NCBI GenBank assembly: GCA_002363635.1
Contig: DEWM01000125.1
Coordinates: 1-7,866 of the forward strand
DNA length: 7,866 bases
Direction: 5' to 3'
Source: Caryophanales bacterium UBA3210
GTDB lineage: Bacteria > Bacillota_I > Bacilli_A > RFN20 > CAG-449
The notes beneath the pieces were generated by a model. The model worked only from the letters and a program-made list of their open reading frames with translations, searched no databases and had not been told where the DNA came from. This document shows, piece after piece, positions 1 through 7,866 of the stretch; within the stretch, counting starts at the first letter, position 1, and the number at the start of each line of letters is the position of its first letter. A program made the translations under genes and the position numbers.

Positions 1-2
1 AA

Positions 3-119
3 AAAGCAAATAAGATTATCGAAGCTTTCCCTGTCAAGAGAGTTAAGATTGTTTTAGCACAATTTGACCAGGATGCAGGTTTAATGGGTGCAGTTTCTGT
101 AGCACTTGCCATTAAATAA
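3..119 (+). CDS. C-terminal end of a probable ROK-family sugar kinase (partial)
   Basis: Only the last 38 codons are in the window; the gene continues to the left and ends at TAA 117-119. The visible tail reads KIIEAFPVKRVKIVLAQF and then DQDAGLMGAVSVALAIK. The pattern of a hydrophobic strand, a short polar stretch, and then DAG-hydrophobic-hydrophobic-GA near the C-terminus is typical of ROK proteins (glucokinase-like sugar kinases and related repressors), where it usually reads as GN-DAG-IIGAA. The likely role is ATP-dependent phosphorylation of a hexose in the cytoplasm, but the catalytic Asp, the ATP-binding motif and the zinc motif are all outside the window, so substrate and kinase versus repressor cannot be decided. 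No intrinsic terminator is visible between this gene and the thrS promoter. The family call rests on a short tail and is moderately secure. Confidence 0.6.
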   Translation, partial: KANKIIEAFPVKRVKIVLAQFDQDAGLMGAVSVALAIK

Positions 120-128
120 AATATTTAG

Positions 129-157
129 TTGAAAATAATTTATTAATTAATTATCAT
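129..157 (+). promoter_or_regulatory. Sigma-A-type promoter of the thrS leader
   Basis: A -35 box TTGAAA (129-134) is separated by exactly 17 bases from a -10 box TATCAT (152-157). Each box matches the consensus at five of six positions. The predicted start of transcription falls near 163-165, just where the T-box leader structure begins, which supports the assignment. The AT-rich background lowers the certainty somewhat. Confidence 0.72.
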
Positions 158-163
158 ATTTAT

Positions 164-382
164 AGCAATGAAAAAGACACGTTGTTAGAAAAATTTAGAG
201 AATGATTCATCTGGTGAAAGAATCATACAAGCCTAACAATACCACTTTGGAGCGTTCTAGGTAACTAGACGGTGATTACGTTAAAATCAAATTCATTAAG
301 TGTATATAGAATTATTCACTATATAAATTAAGGTGGTACCACGTTTTTAAGCGTCCTTTCTATAGGGACGCTTTTATATTTT
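164..382 (+). promoter_or_regulatory. T-box riboswitch (threonine specifier) controlling thrS
   Basis: This leader senses the charging state of tRNA-Thr and decides whether transcription continues into thrS. Stem I has a basal helix AAAG 173-176 with CTTT 245-248. An internal loop carries ACC at 241-243, a threonine codon followed by a purine, taken as the specifier. An upper helix pairs 182-188 with 233-239, and the distal hairpin pairs 203-208 with 220-225; the typical AGAGA and GGTG elements lie at 197-201 and 213-216. A hairpin with a GTAA loop occupies 253-271. Stem III pairs 303-309 with 319-325. The T-box sequence at 331-343 (AGGTGGTACCACG) can form the antiterminator: AAGG 330-333 with CCTT 355-358 and ACG 341-343 with CGT 352-354. 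This leaves the canonical seven-base bulge UGGUACC 334-340, whose UGGU would pair with an ACCA tRNA end. The alternative fold is the terminator at 349-373. The thrS gene directly downstream agrees with the threonine specifier. Pairings were found by eye. Confidence 0.93.
349..382 (+). terminator. T-box leader terminator (competes with antiterminator)
   Basis: AAGCGTCC (349-356) pairs perfectly with GGACGCTT (366-373) around a nine-base loop, with a T-rich tail in 372-382. The left arm contains the bases 352-356 that would otherwise pair with the T-box sequence, so hairpin and antiterminator are mutually exclusive. Charged tRNA-Thr should favour this terminator and stop transcription before thrS. 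Confidence 0.9.
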
Positions 383-403
383 CATTAAAAAAAGGAGTTT
401 AAG

Positions 404-2329
404 ATGTTAAAGATTACATTAAAAGACGGAAACATTAAAGAAGTTGAAGAAGGTACATTACTTGTTCAACTCGCAAAAGAACTTGGTCTTAAAAATGCAG
501 TAGTTGCAAAAGTTGATGATGTAGTTGTCGACTTAAAAGACGAAGTTAAAGATGGAACAAAAGTAGAATTTGTTATGCCAGAAGACAAAGAAGCTTTTGC
601 AGTCATCAATCACTCATGTGCTCACTTAGTTGCACAAGCAGTTCAAAGATTATACCCAGGAACTAGATGTGGAGTTGGTCCTGCTATTGAAGAAGGTTTC
701 TACTACGATTTATCTATTCCAACAAGCATTACTGATGCAGATTTACCAAAAATCGAAGCAGAAATGAAAAAGATTGTTAAAGAAAATTTACCAATCAAGA
801 AATATGAATTATCAAAAGAAGATGCTAAAAAATTATTCGCAGCAGATAAATTCAAATGCGAATTAATCGATGCAGTCAAAGATTCATCTACAGTTACAAT
901 TTACGAACAAGGCGAATACAAAGATGTTTGTAGAGGTCCTCACGTTCTTTCAACTGGAATTATTAAAAACTTCAAACTTCTCTCTCACGCAGGTGCATAC
1001 TGGAGAGGCGATTCAAAGAACGAAGTTTTAACTAGAATCTACGGTACTTGCTGGTCAACAAAAGAAGAATTAGATAAATACTTATTAGTTCTTGAAGATA
1101 GAAAACAACGTGACCACCGTAAAATCGGCAAAGATATGGGAATTTTCATGTTCGACCCATTAGTAGGTAAAGGTTTACCAATGTGGTTACCAAATGGTTT
1201 CACAGTTAGAAGACTTTTACAAGACTACATCATGGACAAAGAAATTGACCAAGGTTACTATCACGTTATGACACCATCTTTAGGTAATGTTGATTTATAT
1301 AAGACATCTGGCCACTGGGCACATTACAAAGATGATATGTTCCCTGCAATGAAGGTAGATGATGAAGAATACGTTTTAAGACCAATGAACTGCCCTCATC
1401 ACATGGTTATGTTTAGATCTAAACTCCATTCATATAAAGATTTACCAATTAGAATTGCAGAAATCGCTGCAGACTTCCGTTTCGAAGCTTCAGGTGCTCT
1501 AACTGGTATTGAAAGAACACGTGCTTTCTATCAAAATGACTCACACATCTTCGTTACACCATCACAAATCGGCCCTGTATTTAAAGAAGTTACAAAATTA
1601 ATTCTCGATACATACAAAGACTTCGGTTTCAAAGATTACAAATTCAGATTATCATTAAGAGATCCTGATGATGTCGAAAAATATTTCGGTAATGATGAAT
1701 TATGGGAAAAATCAGAATCAGAATTACGTGAAGTATTAAAAGAATTAGGTGTTGAATTCTACGAAGCAAAAGGCGAAGCAGCTTTCTACGGACCTAAATT
1801 AGACGTTCAAGTAAGATCTGCAATTGGTCACGACGTTACATTATCAACTATTCAACTTGACTACCAATTACCAGAAAGATTCGAATTAACATACATCGAT
1901 GAAAATGGTCAAAAAGCTAGACCTGTCGTTATCCATAGAGCAATTCTTGGTTCTCTCGATAGATTCGTCGCATTCTTACTTGAAGAAACAAAAGGTGTTT
2001 TACCAACATGGTTACATCCTCAACAAGTTGCACTTCTCCCAGTTTCAAATGCTCACCACCATGAATACTGTGAAGAATTACTCAAATTATTAAAGAAGAA
2101 TAAAATCAGAGTTAAATTCGATGATCGTGAAGAAAAACTTGGCTACCGTTTAAGAGAAGCTCAGATGGAAAAGATTCCTTACCAGCTTGTTATCGGTGAT
2201 AACGAAGTTGCAAACGGAACTGTCACTTACCGTGAATATGGTAAACAAGCTCAAACAACAGTTTCTAAAGAAGAATTTATTTCAAAAATCTTAGAAGAAA
2301 TCAATTCTAAAGCATTAAGAAATAACTAA
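404..2329 (+). CDS. thrS: Threonyl-tRNA synthetase (ThrRS)
   Basis: The enzyme attaches threonine to tRNA-Thr using ATP and hydrolyses mischarged Ser-tRNA-Thr; it is cytoplasmic and acts as a class II dimer. At 641 residues it is full length for the bacterial family. Domains in order are a TGS domain (about 1-62), the editing domain with H70/H74 (HSCAH) and C176/H180 (CRGPH), the class II catalytic core (about 240-530) and the anticodon-binding domain (about 535-630). The zinc ligands that recognise threonine appear intact: C330 in MNCPHH, H381 in NDSHIFV and H511 in VVIHRAILGS. Motif 2 is around R359 (FRFEASGALTG) and motif 3 is around 505-520. Motif 2 is divergent: RTRAFYQNDSH replaces the common RVRGFTQDDAH, but Q377, D379 and H381 are kept. 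The ATG at 404 is set by GGAG (394-397) six bases upstream. Expression is controlled by the T-box leader, and a terminator follows 12 bases after the stop. Identification is essentially certain. Confidence 0.98.
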   Translation: MLKITLKDGNIKEVEEGTLLVQLAKELGLKNAVVAKVDDVVVDLKDEVKDGTKVEFVMPEDKEAFAVINHSCAHLVAQAVQRLYPGTRCGVGPAIEEGFYYDLSIPTSITDADLPKIEAEMKKIVKENLPIKKYELSKEDAKKLFAADKFKCELIDAVKDSSTVTIYEQGEYKDVCRGPHVLSTGIIKNFKLLSHAGAYWRGDSKNEVLTRIYGTCWSTKEELDKYLLVLEDRKQRDHRKIGKDMGIFMFDPLVGKGLPMWLPNGFTVRRLLQDYIMDKEIDQGYYHVMTPSLGNVDLYKTSGHWAHYKDDMFPAMKVDDEEYVLRPMNCPHHMVMFRSKLHSYKDLPIRIAEIAADFRFEASGALTGIERTRAFYQNDSHIFVTPSQIGPVFKEVTKLILDTYKDFGFKDYKFRLSLRDPDDVEKYFGNDELWEKSESELREVLKELGVEFYEAKGEAAFYGPKLDVQVRSAIGHDVTLSTIQLDYQLPERFELTYIDENGQKARPVVIHRAILGSLDRFVAFLLEETKGVLPTWLHPQQVALLPVSNAHHHEYCEELLKLLKKNKIRVKFDDREEKLGYRLREAQMEKIPYQLVIGDNEVANGTVTYREYGKQAQTTVSKEEFISKILEEINSKALRNN

Positions 2330-2341
2330 TTAGAGTAACAT

Positions 2342-2371
2342 AAAAGAGAGGTTTCAAAACCTCTCTTTTTT
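2342..2371 (+). terminator. Intrinsic terminator of thrS
   Basis: AAAAGAGAGGTT (2342-2353) pairs with AACCTCTCTTTT (2358-2369) around a four-base loop, and the T-run continues to 2371. It sits 12 bases after the thrS stop codon. The other strand also ends the stem with four Ts, so the hairpin may act in both directions and back up the atp terminator. Confidence 0.93.
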
Positions 2372-2580
2372 GCAATTTGTTTATCCAGAAAAAAGGCGGA
2401 CTATGTACATTGGCGGCAATAGTTAGTTAAGTACGAACCAAATGTATTTTATATTACGCTTTATTATGTATTTGAAAATTTATTACCATATTCTGAAAAT
2501 ATGTTGAAAAAAATAAGGTAGAGTTGAAATCCCTCTGGCGGAAAATAGCGGATTAACAAAAAAAGATAAACATTTATTGG
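2372..2580. other. Gene-free AT-rich spacer with four GGCGG-like motifs
   Basis: I see no credible gene here on either strand. Against a very AT-rich background there are four similar GC-rich motifs on the plus strand: GGCGGA 2395-2400, TGGCGGC 2411-2417, TGGCGGA 2536-2542 and AGCGGAT 2547-2553. ATGTACAT at 2403-2410 is a perfect palindrome. Repeated short motifs of this kind occur in the multiple terminal repeats of IS21-family elements, so this may be decayed insertion-sequence end DNA. That reading is weak. A 62-codon minus-strand frame overlaps the stretch but has no ribosome binding site or recognisable domain. Confidence 0.3.
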
Positions 2581-2584
2581 TTCT

Positions 2585-2643
2585 GTAAAATTTGATGGGG
2601 GGTTTGAAAAAAATAAAAAAATTGTCACCCCATTAAATTTGAC
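2585..2643. repeat. 16-bp inverted repeat with 27-base loop
   Basis: The sequence at 2585-2600 (GTAAAATTTGATGGGG) is the inverse complement of 2628-2643 (CCCCATTAAATTTGAC) except for one A/G mismatch and one G-T wobble, so 15 of 16 positions can pair in RNA. The loop is A-rich. The arms look like two facing copies of the end of the same kind of insertion sequence, or a hairpin at the left end of one element that shields it from outside transcription. The run of six Gs at 2597-2602 is striking in this AT-rich DNA. Confidence 0.75.
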
Positions 2644-2647
2644 GTAT

Positions 2648-2676
2648 TTCAAAAATTAAAAATCCTCACTTATAAT
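2648..2676 (+). promoter_or_regulatory. Probable relic promoter of the broken transposase
   Basis: A perfect TATAAT (2671-2676) is preceded at 17 bases by TTCAAA (2648-2653), four of six matches to the -35 consensus. It lies 36 bases upstream of the pseudogene start region and points into it. The better-looking TTGACG at 2639-2644 is 26 bases away from the -10 box and is too far to be used with it. Confidence 0.45.
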
Positions 2677-2711
2677 TAGATTGTTAGGTCAAATCAATAA
2701 GGAGGATTAGA

Positions 2712-2989
2712 ATCATAAATGATTCCAAAGATATTTTATCATTATTATCAATACCAAGTGAAGTTGTTTCTAAAATATATGTTGTATTAGATACTAATAA
2801 CGTTTCTTTTGTTGATTTAGAATTAAAGGATATTAGACCTAATTGTCCTTATCGTTCTTCAAATAAAATTAAGTAATGCTATGGCTGAATCTAACAACTA
2901 TATTTAATAAACTTATTGAAATAGATTATGAATAAACTAATTTTAATAGACTATGGAAAAGAATTATATATGATCACCAACAAAAATAG
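2712..2989 (+). pseudogene. Broken transposase, ISL3-like N- and C-terminal remnants
   Basis: A strong ribosome binding site (GGAGGA 2701-2706) precedes a frame with no ATG, reading from ATC 2712 or ATA 2715 to TAA 2874-2876: NDSKDILSLLSIPSEVVSKI, later LKDIRPNCPYRSSNKIK. A leucine-rich start followed by CPYC-SSNKI is the N-terminal zinc-finger pattern of ISL3 transposases; here the second cysteine has become arginine. Directly after it AESNNYI (2884-2904, a second frame) and FNKLIEIDYE-stop-TNFNRLWKRIIY (2903-2971, a third frame) resemble the family's C-terminal block, which has the general form E-x-NN-x-I-K followed by YGY-x-NF-x-NF-x-x-RI. About 300 or more residues between the pieces are missing, including the catalytic DDE core. 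The copy is therefore dead, with a missing start, a lost cysteine, an internal deletion, frameshifts and stop codons. The family call is from recalled motifs, not a search. Confidence 0.55.
2906..2955 (+). repeat. Tandem pair of 25-bp imperfect repeats
   Basis: Two directly adjacent 25-base units, 2906-2930 and 2931-2955, agree at 21 of 25 positions (both begin AATAAACT and end in AATAGAYTATG). The unit is not a multiple of three and falls within the transposase C-terminal remnant, so a short duplication may have contributed to the loss of frame. Chance similarity in AT-rich DNA is possible. Confidence 0.6.
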
Positions 2990-3014
2990 CAGCAAGGATT
3001 GACTATGCTGCTAT
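2982..3014 (-). terminator. Intrinsic terminator of the atp operon
   Basis: On the minus strand ATAGCAGCA (3014-3006) and TGCTGCTAT (2994-2986) form a perfect nine-base-pair stem with an 11-base loop, followed by a T-run (2986-2982, then GTTGG). It lies 42 bases beyond the stop of the last minus-strand gene. On the plus strand the same hairpin lacks a T-tail, so it acts for the atp direction. The distal arm overlaps the proposed right end of the dead insertion sequence. Confidence 0.85.
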
Positions 3015-3056
3015 ATAAGTTTGACCTCTCTTATTTATTTAGTATTTTTGATAATG

Positions 3057-3954
3057 TTAGTTATCATCTTTATCATTATAATCTACGTCGATAACTTCTT
3101 CGTTTACATCATCATCTTCCATATTAATTAAAACTTTTCTAACTAGATAGAAATAATATGCAAAATAGATAAACATTAAGCCTTCTAAGATTAAAACTAC
3201 GACTAGTAAATAATCTCCGTATTTAGCAAAATCAATGATGTAGAAAGATAAGAAAGAATGTATTCCTGCTATTTCTAAAGATGCACCGACAATTTTTGAA
3301 ATACCAAATGCAACTAGAATTCCAATTAATATGAAATAATCATATAATTCATTATCTCTTCTTGGTAAAGCAATTCTTCTATAAATTAACTTATAACACT
3401 TCATGACTCCATATAGGATCATCGCATAGATGCCACCTGCTAAGATATAGTTATAGCCTAGAAACGGCATAGTAGCAAGTTCTGTTTCACTAAAGACAAC
3501 TCCATTAAAATATTGTCTATAATTTGTATAGTAGAATTCTATATTAGATAAGACTAAACCTCCAGAGAGACGATAAATTAATGTGATAATTAAATAGATT
3601 TTAATATATCTTCTTAAGACTTCTAGTTGATATAAGAATAAAATATCATCTTTCTTTCTCTTTTGATAAAGCCTAATAACAAGTACTAAGAATAAAATTA
3701 CAAAGAATAAATTAGTTGCACTTCCAAATATCGCATAGATAATTGTTGCACCTAAGCTTTCATTTAATGCTAAACCAGCTTGAATAGTATTAATGACATT
3801 GGCAATAAAAGTTAAAGATAATACAGTACCAAGGATTGCAATTAAGATGATTGTCCATTTTGAATCAATAAACTTCTTTAATTGTTTAACTTTTAAAGAT
3901 TTCTTTTCATCAAAATTTACGTTAAAACCATATTTTTGGTACTGAGGGTCCATT

Positions 3955-3962
<8 letters not shown>
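3057..3962 (-). CDS. Unrecognised six-helix integral membrane protein, last gene of the atp operon
   Basis: I do not recognise the family of this 301-residue protein. It has a hydrophilic, lysine-rich N-terminus (1-35, no cleavable signal peptide). Six predicted membrane segments lie near 36-58, 74-98, 119-139, 165-188, 208-227 and 250-275. Basic loops after helices 2 (RLYQKRKKDD) and 4 (YRRIALPRRD) and the basic N-terminus suggest both termini are cytoplasmic by the positive-inside rule. The tail 281-301 is strikingly acidic, with 11 Asp/Glu in 21 residues. I see no catalytic, transporter or nucleotide-binding motif. The start is well supported: AGGAGG (minus strand, 3976-3971), encoded inside the last atpC codons, lies eight bases before the ATG, which overlaps the atpC stop. 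Co-translation with F1 subunits hints at a link to ATP synthase assembly or membrane energetics, but that is inference, since unrelated genes can sit at operon ends. No F0 subunit fits this size and topology well; subunit a is similar in size, but its conserved C-terminal arginine helix is not evident. Confidence 0.85.
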
Positions 3963-6636
<2,674 letters not shown>

Positions 6637-6644
6637 AAAAACCT

Positions 6645-7866
6645 CTATTTAATAATATATGAATTTAAATATGCTTCTACTGCAGCTTTTAAAGCACCTT
6701 CAGTATCTGCTTCAATCTTTTTCTTAGCAAGAATATCATCAAGTAAATCTTGATGAGATGAATGTAAGTTCATCTTTAATCCATCTAAGAAATCTCTAAC
6801 CTTTTCTGTTTCAATCTGATCTAAGAATTTATTCTTAGCAGCAAATAATTCAACGATTTGATCAATGACATCCATAGGTTCATATTGAGCCTGTTTTAAG
6901 ACTGCCATTAATTTTTCACCGTGATTTAAGACATTCTTTGTTTCTTGGTCTAAATCAGAACCAAATTGTGAGAATGCTTGTAATTCACTATAGTTAGCAA
7001 GTTCAATCTTTAATGAAGAAGCAACTTGTTTCATAGCTTTAATTTGAGCAGCAGAGCCTACACGAGAAACTGATAAACCAGAATCGACTGCAGGACGCTG
7101 ACCATTATTAAATAATTCTGTAGTTAAGAAGATTTGACCATCTGTAATAGAAATTACGTTAGTAGGAATATATGCTGAGATATCGCCTGCTTGAGTTTCA
7201 ATAATTGGTAAAGCAGTAATTGAACCTCCACCAAATTCTTTTGTAACTCTACATGCTCTTTCAAGAAGTCTTGAGTGAAGATAGAAAACGTCACCTGGAT
7301 AAGCTTCTCTACCTGGTGCTCTTCTTAAAAGAAGTGCCATAGTTCTATAAGCCACAGCATGTTTTGATAAATCATCATAGACAATTAAACAATCTTTGCC
7401 TTGGCTCATCCATTCTTCACAAATAGTGACACCAGCATATGGTGCTAAATATTGTAATGGAGCAAGTTCACTAGCGGTCGCGGAGACAACAGTTGTATAT
7501 TCCATAGCACCTGCTTTTTTAAGTTTTTCAACTAAGTGAGCAACTGTAGAATTCTTTTGACCAATAGCAACGTATACACAATATACGCCTTTACCTTTTT
7601 GGTTAATGATTGTATCAACAGCAATAGCAGTTTTACCTGTTTGTCTATCGCCAATAATTAATTCTCTTTGACCTCTACCAATAGGAATCATTGCATCAAT
7701 GGCTTTAATACCTGTCTGTAATGGTTCAGAAACTGATTTTCTAGTCATAACACCAGGAGCAATTTTTTCAACCGGTGCACGTTTTGTTGCCTTAATATCG
7801 CCTTTTCCATCAATTGGTTGACCTAACGCGTTAACAACTCGACCAAGTAAAGCATCACCAACAGGA
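6645..7866 (-). CDS. atpA: ATP synthase F1 alpha subunit (N-terminus beyond the window)
   Basis: Alpha forms the F1 hexamer with beta and binds non-catalytic nucleotides. About 406 of the usual 500 or so residues are visible; the reading frame is open to the window edge, so the internal ATG at 7746-7748 is not the start. The upstream codons read [20 protein letters not shown], which is typical alpha sequence. Counting from the first visible residue, the P-loop GDRQTGKT is at 72-79 (7629-7652), Walker B LIVYDD at 160-165 and the signature [17 protein letters not shown] at 258-274, with the arginine finger R268 that reaches into the beta active site. The GDRQTGKT form and the SVSR segment separate it from beta. 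The missing part (roughly the first 100 residues) and the delta and F0 genes expected upstream lie to the right of the window, as must the operon promoter. Confidence 0.98.
   Translation of the reverse strand, partial: PVGDALLGRVVNALGQPIDGKGDIKATKRAPVEKIAPGVMTRKSVSEPLQTGIKAIDAMIPIGRGQRELIIGDRQTGKTAIAVDTIINQKGKGVYCVYVAIGQKNSTVAHLVEKLKKAGAMEYTTVVSATASELAPLQYLAPYAGVTICEEWMSQGKDCLIVYDDLSKHAVAYRTMALLLRRAPGREAYPGDVFYLHSRLLERACRVTKEFGGGSITALPIIETQAGDISAYIPTNVISITDGQIFLTTELFNNGQRPAVDSGLSVSRVGSAAQIKAMKQVASSLKIELANYSELQAFSQFGSDLDQETKNVLNHGEKLMAVLKQAQYEPMDVIDQIVELFAAKNKFLDQIETEKVRDFLDGLKMNLHSSHQDLLDDILAKKKIEADTEGALKAAVEAYLNSYIIK

Larger units (their letters stand above)
2579..2997 (+). mobile_element. 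Decayed, internally deleted insertion sequence (ISL3-like)
   Basis: This is the proposed extent of a dead insertion sequence enclosing a broken transposase. The left end GGTTCTGTAAAATTTGATGG (2579-2598, continuing GG) resembles, from memory of the family, ISL3-type termini that begin GGCTCT followed by a GTCAAATTT-like segment and a G-run. Its inverted counterpart at the right, 2975-2996 (starting CACCAACAAAAATAG), matches it at about 13 of 22 positions, which is weak alone but lies directly after the transposase C-terminal remnant. Inside are a promoter, a strong ribosome binding site and transposase pieces in three frames. At about 420 bp it is far below the 1.3-1.5 kb usual for ISL3 elements, so roughly 1 kb of the middle is gone. 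I found no 8-bp target duplication at the proposed ends, so the exact borders are uncertain. Confidence 0.45.

Noticed and set aside
2464..2652. A 62-codon minus-strand open frame in the spacer, rich in Phe and Ile
   Set aside because: No ribosome binding site or domain; it runs through the inverted repeat and insertion-sequence end, and its composition is what AT-rich noncoding DNA gives.
2639..2676. TTGACG (2639-2644) with TATAAT (2671-2676) as a promoter
   Set aside because: The spacer is 26 bases, too long for a sigma-A promoter; TTCAAA at 2648-2653 gives the correct 17-base spacing.
2906..2955. The 25-bp repeat pair as a minimal CRISPR array
   Set aside because: The units are directly adjacent with no spacer, imperfect and only two in number; no cas-like gene is present.
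7746..7748. ATG as the start of a shorter atpA
   Set aside because: The frame stays open to the window edge and the upstream codons encode typical alpha-subunit sequence ([10 protein letters not shown]), so this is an internal methionine.

Overview
The window is a low-GC bacterial chromosome segment. A T-box leader, AGGAGG ribosome binding sites and U-tailed intrinsic terminators point to the Bacillota. The AT-rich composition, and the fact that all six readable stop codons are TAA or TAG, would suit the Erysipelotrichia/RF39/Acholeplasma-like side of that phylum. That placement is inference. Tryptophans are encoded by TGG and all genes read cleanly with the standard bacterial code.

Layout: (1) positions 3-119, plus strand, the last 38 codons of what looks like a ROK-family sugar kinase. 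(2) 129-403, a sigma-A-type promoter followed by a well-formed T-box leader: Stem I with an ACC threonine specifier, Stem III, an antiterminator with the UGGUACC bulge, and a competing terminator. (3) 404-2329, thrS, threonyl-tRNA synthetase with TGS, editing, catalytic and anticodon-binding domains, closed by a strong terminator. (4) 2372-2980, about 600 bases with no intact gene. It holds mobile-element debris: scattered GGCGG motifs, a 16-bp inverted repeat, and a promoter and ribosome binding site leading into a heavily decayed transposase. Its N-terminal and C-terminal pieces both resemble the ISL3 family. (5) 3057 to the window edge, minus strand, the F1 part of an F-type ATP synthase operon in the order atpA (partial), atpG, atpD, atpC, followed by an unrecognised six-helix membrane protein. 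A terminator lies at 2982-3014.

The two transcription units converge on the insertion-sequence graveyard. thrS is controlled by uncharged tRNA-Thr through transcription antitermination. The atp genes are tightly packed, with gaps of 8 and 11 bases and then two 8-base overlaps, which suggests translational coupling through the membrane-protein gene. The most noteworthy items are the unknown membrane protein at the end of the atp operon, the duplicated ATGGATAR stop/start overlap, and the atp terminator, one arm of which seems to lie in the right end of the dead insertion sequence. I see no clearly new biological system. Most of the window is conserved housekeeping genes with one accessory scar.
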